Below, piece by piece: positions 25,071 through 29,068 of a DNA stretch of 29,068 nt. The notes beneath the pieces were generated by a model, which did no database searches, was not told the DNA's origin, and saw only the letters and a list, made by a program, of their open reading frames with translations. Both the position numbers and the translations under genes were made by a program. This DNA comes from JAAAOZ01 sp964496595 (GTDB lineage: Bacteria > Chloroflexota > Anaerolineae > B4-G1 > SLSP01): the NCBI GenBank assembly GCA_964496595.1, contig CAZCAI010000044.1, positions 1-29,068 of the forward strand, read 5' to 3'. Position 1 is the first letter of the stretch; each line of letters opens with the position of its first letter.

Positions 25071-25736
25071 TCATTCTATTCCCCTCACATAGAGCTTTGC
25101 CCGTCCACGTCGCCCGATCTGCGTGATGCAGCCCATCTTGCACAGGCAGTAGGCCATCCTCTGGGCCAGCCGGCGCGATCCGCCCAGCGCCGCCGCCAGA
25201 TCCGCCGTGGTAAATGTCTCTGGCAACCCCGCCGGCAGTAACGCGAGCATATCCGCCGGGCGCTCGAATCGATGCTGAGCCGCCACATCGATCAGCCGCC
25301 GCTCAGTTATTGCCCAACCATGCCGTCGCCACGCGGTTGGATCGGGATACCGCACCTCCTCCTCTTGAGTGAGCGCCACTTCCAGCGTGAAATTTGGATG
25401 GCTCAGCAACGCCGGGAAGCTCACCAGCTCATTGAAGACCTCCTCAACGCGCCCGCGCTTCGGCGACTTGCGGCGTTCGATCTCGCCCTCGGCTCCAGGG
25501 TGATGTTTGAGAAGCCACTTCTCGCGCGGGATGGGGTAGATCAATCGCAGCGGATAGTCTTTGACGAGGCGCTTTAGCTTCCGCTTGATGGAGGAAAAGT
25601 TCCCGACTTGGATCTCGATCAGCAGGCCATCGCGCACGACATCGACCACGAAGCCATCGACGGTCACCTCGAACTTGCCGCCCGGCCCTGCGTACCAGCG
25701 CTTGAGCGCCGCGTGCAGCGGTTGCTCATTGAGCAC
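25071..25736 (-). CDS. Hypothetical protein with nuclease-like N-terminus and winged-helix-like C-terminus
   Basis: A 221-residue soluble protein. The N-terminal part (FEVTVDGFVVDVVRDGLLIEIQVGNFSSIKRKLKRLV) has a D...ExQ layout like PD-(D/E)xK nucleases, followed by the beta segment PLRLIYPIP. The C-terminal part (FTTADLAAALGGSRRLAQRMAYCLCKMGCITQIGRRGRAKLYV) looks like a winged-helix DNA-binding domain. I do not recognise a named family, and nuclease activity is only a guess from pattern. GTG 25736 has no ribosome binding site. An in-frame CTG at 25781 has GGAGG five bases upstream and may be the true start, adding 15 residues. The gene is divergent from yifB. Confidence 0.7.
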   Translation of the reverse strand: MLNEQPLHAALKRWYAGPGGKFEVTVDGFVVDVVRDGLLIEIQVGNFSSIKRKLKRLVKDYPLRLIYPIPREKWLLKHHPGAEGEIERRKSPKRGRVEEVFNELVSFPALLSHPNFTLEVALTQEEEVRYPDPTAWRRHGWAITERRLIDVAAQHRFERPADMLALLPAGLPETFTTADLAAALGGSRRLAQRMAYCLCKMGCITQIGRRGRAKLYVRGIE

Positions 25737-25812
25737 GCCGATGGTTTTCGCGTCTGTATCCGTGGGGGTTAGCTTGGTCAGTGTGTCCTCCGCACAGTTC
25801 TCCTATCCCAGC

Positions 25813-25841
25813 TTGTCATAAACCAGTCCGTCAGGTAAAAT
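25813..25841 (+). promoter_or_regulatory. Candidate promoter of the yifB transcript
   Basis: TTGTCA (25813-25818), a 17-base spacer and TAAAAT (25836-25841) give five of six matches in each hexamer. It lies 77 bases before a small leader ORF and 100 bases before yifB. Confidence 0.6.
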
Positions 25842-25917
25842 AATCCGCATGCAACACAACCCCAGTGTACAATAATTTCGCATCCCCACAAACCAGCAAT
25901 TAAGCGAGGAGATTTAT

Positions 25918-25947
25918 ATGCGACTACTGGAGGAACACAGATGTTAG
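25918..25947 (+). CDS. Possible nine-residue leader peptide overlapping yifB
   Basis: ATG 25918 opens a nine-codon frame (MRLLEEHRC) ending at TAG 25945-25947, which overlaps the yifB start by seven bases. AGGAG lies six bases before this ATG, as good a site as that of yifB itself. The yifB ribosome binding site is inside the leader frame, so translation of the two could be coupled. Confidence 0.4.
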   Translation: MRLLEEHRC

Positions 25948-27470
25948 CCATCATCGGAAGCGCCGCCGTTCTGGGATTGGAAGCCCTCCCCGTCGAAGTC
26001 GAGGTCGATTCGGGGCGGGGGAAAGCGGGTTTGACCCTGGTCGGGTTGCCCAACGCCGCCGTGCGCGAAAGCAGCGAGCGCGTACGCACTGCGATCCGCA
26101 ACAGTGGATTGAGCTTCCCCGGCAACCGCCGCGTGACTGTCAACCTGGCACCCGCCGATCTGCGCAAGGAAGGCCCGGCCTACGATTTGCCCATCGCCGT
26201 CGGCGTGCTGGCCGCGACGGGGCAGATTCCTCGCGATGCGCTTGACGGTACCGTGGTGATGGGCGAGCTTTCATTGGATGGCACGCTGCGTCACGTGCGC
26301 GGCGCGCTGCCGGTGGCGGATATGGCCCGCCACAAGGAAATCGAAGCGCTCTACCTGCCGGCGGTCGATGCCGCCGAGGCCGCCCTTATCCCCGGTGTGA
26401 CGGTCTATCCTGTTAACTCGCTGGCGGAATTCGTGGCCCATATTCGAGGGATGACAGAGATAACGCCGCAGGCGCCGCAGCCTCACTTGAGCGAACAGCC
26501 GCCGCCCCCTGCCGTGGACTTCGCCGAGATTCAGGGGCAGGAGCACGCCAAGCGCGCTTTAGAGGTCGCGGCCGCCGGCGGGCACAATCTACTGTTCGTG
26601 GGGCCGCCTGGCGCGGGCAAAACTCTGATGGCGCGCGCGGTGCCCGGCATCCTGCCGAGCCTCTCGCTGGAGGAGGCGCTGGAAGTCACGCGCATCTACA
26701 GTATCTCCGACAAACTTCCGTCCGATACGCCTCTTATCCAGGCACGACCCTTCCGCGCGCCGCATCACACCATCAGCCACGCAGGGCTGGTCGGTGGCGG
26801 ACATTGGCCGCGTCCCGGCGAAATCAGCCTGGCGCATCGCGGCGTGCTCTTCTTGGATGAGATGCCGGAGTTCAGCCGCCGTGTCCTGGAGGTGATGCGC
26901 CAGCCGATGGAGGACAAGGTCGTCACCATCAGCCGCGCGCAGGGCAGTTTGACCTTCCCCGCTAATTTTATGCTCCTGGCTGCGATGAACCCGTGCCCAT
27001 GCGGTTATTACAATGATCCAGAGCGGCAATGTACTTGCTCGATGGGGATGATCCGTCGCTATCGCGAGCGGCTCTCCGGCCCGCTGCTGGATCGCATCGA
27101 TCTGCATCTAGAAGTCCCGCGCGTCAACTACGAGAAGCTCAGCCAGGGCGTGCGGGGCGAGCCGTCGGACTCGATCCAGGCGCGCATCGAGGAGGCGCGG
27201 CGCCGGCAACGCGAGCGACTCGCGCCCCACGGGATGGCCGCCAACGCCGATATGGGGCCGGCGGAGATCCGCGAATTCTGCCCCCTCGCCCCCGATCCCA
27301 AGGCGTTGTTGCGCGCCGCGATGCGCCAGATGCACCTCAGCGCGCGCGGCTACCATCGCGTGCTCAAAGTCTCGCGCACCATCGCGGACCTCAGCGCCGA
27401 GGCGAAAATCGGCGCGCATCACGTCGCCGAAGCGCTGCAATATCGCACGCGGGTGTTGGATTTGAGCTAG
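25941..27470 (+). CDS. YifB family Mg-chelatase-like AAA+ ATPase (ComM)
   Basis: A 509-residue protein of the YifB/ComM family. ComM is a hexameric helicase that extends heteroduplex during natural transformation; YifB roles elsewhere are less clear. The N-terminal domain (1-170) carries GKAGLTLVGLPNAAVRESSERVR. The AAA+ core has Walker A GPPGAGKT (221-228), Walker B LFLDEMPEF (D306/E307), sensor region LLAAMNPCPCGYY, and an arginine-finger region RYRERLSGPLLDRIDLH. The closing Mg-chelatase C-terminal domain ends SARGYHRVLKVSRTIADL...EALQYR. The start at 25941 has GGAGG seven bases upstream. No competence genes are nearby. A hairpin downstream is shared with enolase. Confidence 0.95.
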   Translation: MLAIIGSAAVLGLEALPVEVEVDSGRGKAGLTLVGLPNAAVRESSERVRTAIRNSGLSFPGNRRVTVNLAPADLRKEGPAYDLPIAVGVLAATGQIPRDALDGTVVMGELSLDGTLRHVRGALPVADMARHKEIEALYLPAVDAAEAALIPGVTVYPVNSLAEFVAHIRGMTEITPQAPQPHLSEQPPPPAVDFAEIQGQEHAKRALEVAAAGGHNLLFVGPPGAGKTLMARAVPGILPSLSLEEALEVTRIYSISDKLPSDTPLIQARPFRAPHHTISHAGLVGGGHWPRPGEISLAHRGVLFLDEMPEFSRRVLEVMRQPMEDKVVTISRAQGSLTFPANFMLLAAMNPCPCGYYNDPERQCTCSMGMIRRYRERLSGPLLDRIDLHLEVPRVNYEKLSQGVRGEPSDSIQARIEEARRRQRERLAPHGMAANADMGPAEIREFCPLAPDPKALLRAAMRQMHLSARGYHRVLKVSRTIADLSAEAKIGAHHVAEALQYRTRVLDLS

Positions 27471-27532
27471 CGCAGATGTGCGTGTTGATGGAGATCACGC
27501 AATATCTCACCCAGAAACCAACCGGCGCCAAT

Positions 27533-27563
27533 AAAAAAGCCCGCTCCGAGTTAGGAGCGGGCT
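27533..27563 (-). terminator. Enolase terminator
   Basis: A perfect 10-bp GC-rich stem (27554-27563 with 27538-27547) has a six-base loop. On the minus strand it is followed by a run of six Ts, 26 bases after the enolase stop. The plus strand after the stem is only modestly T-rich, so it may also stop yifB weakly. Confidence 0.8.
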
Positions 27564-27588
27564 TCTAAATTTAAGGCTGCGGGTGCGA

Positions 27589-28875
27589 TTACAGCTTCAG
27601 GTTGGTGAAGGCGGCCATCCCGCCGTAGACGCCCCGATCCCCCAACGACTTCTCGATGCGGAGAAGTTGGTTGTACTTGGCGACGCGGTCGGAGCGGCAC
27701 GGCGCGCCTGTCTTGATCTGCCCGGTGTTGAGCGCCACGGCCAAATCGGCGATGGTGGCGTCCTCGGTCTCGCCGGAGCGGTGGGAGGTGACCGCCGTCC
27801 AGCCGTGCTTGTGCGCCATCCGCACGGCGGCGATGGTCTCGGTCAGCGAGCCGATCTGGTTGAGTTTGATGAGCACGGAGTTGGCGGCCCTTTCCTCGAT
27901 CCCGCGCGCGATCCGCTCGGTATTGGTCACCAAGAGATCGTCGCCCACGATCTGGAGCTTGTCGCCCAAGCGCTCCGTCATCAGCTTGAAGCCGTCCCAG
28001 TCGTCCTCATCCAGGCCATCCTCGATGCTGATGATGGGGTACTTCTCCACCCAATTGGCGTAGAAATCGACCATCTCCTCGCTGCTGAGGACGCGCCCTT
28101 CCTTTTTGAGGTGATACTTGCCGTCTTCGTAAATTTCGGAAGCGGCGGGATCCATCGCGATCCAAATATCCTCGCCCGGCGTGTAGCCGGCCTTCTCGAC
28201 CGCCTCCAAGATTACCTCGATGGCCTCCTCGTTCGTCTTGAGGCTGGGCGCAAATCCGCCCTCATCGCCCACGCCGACGCCGTAGCCCTTGCTTTTGAGG
28301 ACCTTCTTCAGGGTGTGATAGGTCTCCGCGCCCCAGCGCAGCGCCTCGGAGAAGGTGGGCGCGCCCACGGGCATAACCATGAACTCCTGCAGATCCGGGC
28401 CGTCGACGGCGTGCTTGCCACCGTTGAGGATGTTCATCATCGGCACGGGCAGGACGTGGGCGTAGACGCCGCCGATGTAGCGGTAGAGCGGCAGACCCAG
28501 TGCGTTTGCGGCGGCCTTCGCTGTGGCCAGGGATACGCCCAAAATGGCGTTGGCCCCCAGCTTCGATTTGTTCGGCGTGCCATCCAGGGCGATCATCGCC
28601 TCATCGATGCCCTTCTGATCTAAGACATCCCAGCCGATCAGGGCTTCGGCGATGAGGATGTTGATGTTCTCGACGGCCTGGGTGACGCCCTTGCCGTTGT
28701 AGCGATGCTTGTCGCCATCGCGCAACTCCAGCGCCTCATGCACGCCGGTGGATGCGCCAGAGGGAACGGCGGCGAGACCTACGCTGCCATCCGAGCACCA
28801 GACTTCAGCTTCGACGGTGGGGTTGCCCCGCGAATCTAAGATTTGACGGGCGATGATATGGGTAATTTTGATCAT
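27589..28875 (-). CDS. eno: Enolase (phosphopyruvate hydratase)
   Basis: A 428-residue glycolytic enzyme that interconverts 2-phosphoglycerate and phosphoenolpyruvate with Mg2+. Family blocks are complete: ARQILDSRGNPTVEAEV, AVPSGASTGVHEALELRD, GANAILGVSLA, VGDEGGFAPSL, YPIISIEDGLDEDDWDGF, the metal-binding QIVGDDLLVTN, the catalytic-Lys strand VLIKLNQIGSLTE, and TAVTSHRSGETEDATIADLAVA. The usual GGxHAxNxxDxQEFM segment reads NGGKHAVDGPDLQEFMV, keeping the active-site His and Glu. AAGGAGG lies about six bases before the ATG at 28875. It is monocistronic with its own terminator. Confidence 0.98.
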   Translation of the reverse strand: MIKITHIIARQILDSRGNPTVEAEVWCSDGSVGLAAVPSGASTGVHEALELRDGDKHRYNGKGVTQAVENINILIAEALIGWDVLDQKGIDEAMIALDGTPNKSKLGANAILGVSLATAKAAANALGLPLYRYIGGVYAHVLPVPMMNILNGGKHAVDGPDLQEFMVMPVGAPTFSEALRWGAETYHTLKKVLKSKGYGVGVGDEGGFAPSLKTNEEAIEVILEAVEKAGYTPGEDIWIAMDPAASEIYEDGKYHLKKEGRVLSSEEMVDFYANWVEKYPIISIEDGLDEDDWDGFKLMTERLGDKLQIVGDDLLVTNTERIARGIEERAANSVLIKLNQIGSLTETIAAVRMAHKHGWTAVTSHRSGETEDATIADLAVALNTGQIKTGAPCRSDRVAKYNQLLRIEKSLGDRGVYGGMAAFTNLKL

Positions 28876-28934
28876 TTATGACCTCCTTGGCATAGCTTGT
28901 AGATTGCAAACTGACTAATTGACCCTGCGTGATG

Positions 28935-28955
28935 TGGTCAAGCATTGCCTGACCA
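28935..28955. promoter_or_regulatory. 21-bp dyad upstream of enolase, candidate operator
   Basis: TGGTCAAGCAT and the following TGCCTGACCA are symmetric at all but one pair of positions around the central base. A possible minus-strand -10 (TATCAT, 28967-28962) lies just upstream, so the dyad would cover the transcript start and early leader, a usual repressor position. The -35 is weak, and no regulator is known. Confidence 0.4.
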
Positions 28956-29001
28956 GTAGTTATGATACACCAAAGGATGGGGAGGGCAAACGCGCGTTCT
29001 C

Positions 29002-29050
29002 AGACCCCCAAAGAGTGTGGGTCTTTTGGATTTTGCCGGGCAACCCCCTC
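29002..29050 (-). repeat. Hairpin plus second copy of the dispersed repeat
   Basis: The minus strand of 29023-29050 matches the repeat at 7648-7678, with the core GGCAAAATCCAAAAG. It is followed by a hairpin, AGACCC at 29002-29007 with GGGTCT at 29019-29024. The CTCAGACCCC string also appears at 9626-9635. The remaining bases from 28956 to 29068 show no gene. Confidence 0.4.
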
Positions 29051-29068
29051 AGTAGCCCTAAAAGCAAC

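Noticed and set aside
27583..28623. 346-codon plus-strand frame
   Set aside because: Antisense of enolase, which is unmistakable on the other strand.

Overview
The window looks like a piece of a bacterial chromosome, most probably from a Chloroflexota (Anaerolineae/Caldilineae-like) organism. That placement is inferred from Pro/Thr-rich 'PTPTPTP' linkers in a LysM surface protein, a moderately high GC content, a bacterial-type pheST, enolase, NusB and L32, and a T-box leader. No rRNA, tRNA, CRISPR array, transposase or phage gene was seen.

Layout. 1-3190 (+): tail of an unidentified gene, a membrane-anchored zinc-ribbon/LysM protein, a hypothetical protein, and a response regulator fused to a CpaE/MinD-like ATPase, closed by a strong terminator. 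3350-5810: a small acidic membrane protein (-), a 3-methyladenine DNA glycosylase (+) and a cyclic-2,3-diphosphoglycerate-synthetase-like GTPase (-). 5900-7625 (-): a translation/stress operon rpmF - Asp23/Gls24 - nusB, read from a consensus promoter through a leader of about 350 nt. 7690-9465 (-): DegV lipid-binding protein followed by a DUF1295 membrane protein. 9760-12990 (+): a very large PHP-Cache-PAS-CBS-DUF294 signalling protein. 13009-18075 (-): a one-gene fused DppB/DppC-type ABC permease, then a DUF485 protein with a cation/acetate-type symporter carrying a large insertion. 18303-19419 (+): rlmN from a near-leaderless promoter.

19379-25041 (-) is the most interesting part. A consensus promoter and a complete T-box leader, with a UUC (Phe) triplet in the right place, a canonical T-box sequence and an intrinsic terminator, lead into sirtuin - pheS - four-helix-bundle gene - pheT. 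The operon ends at a terminator whose stem forms the last codons of the convergent rlmN gene. This would place an NAD-dependent protein deacylase under control of uncharged tRNA-Phe. The four-helix-bundle gene separates pheS from pheT and is bounded on both sides by arrays with an exact 8-nt period (AGCGNNNN to the left, NNNNCGCT to the right) in inverted orientation. It looks like a self-contained inserted cassette.

25071-29068: a hypothetical nuclease-like protein (-), a 9-codon leader ORF overlapping a YifB/ComM ATPase gene (+), and enolase (-) with a 21-bp dyad near its candidate promoter. Several intergenic regions hold long inverted repeats or related short repeats, as in genomes with many non-autonomous palindromic elements.
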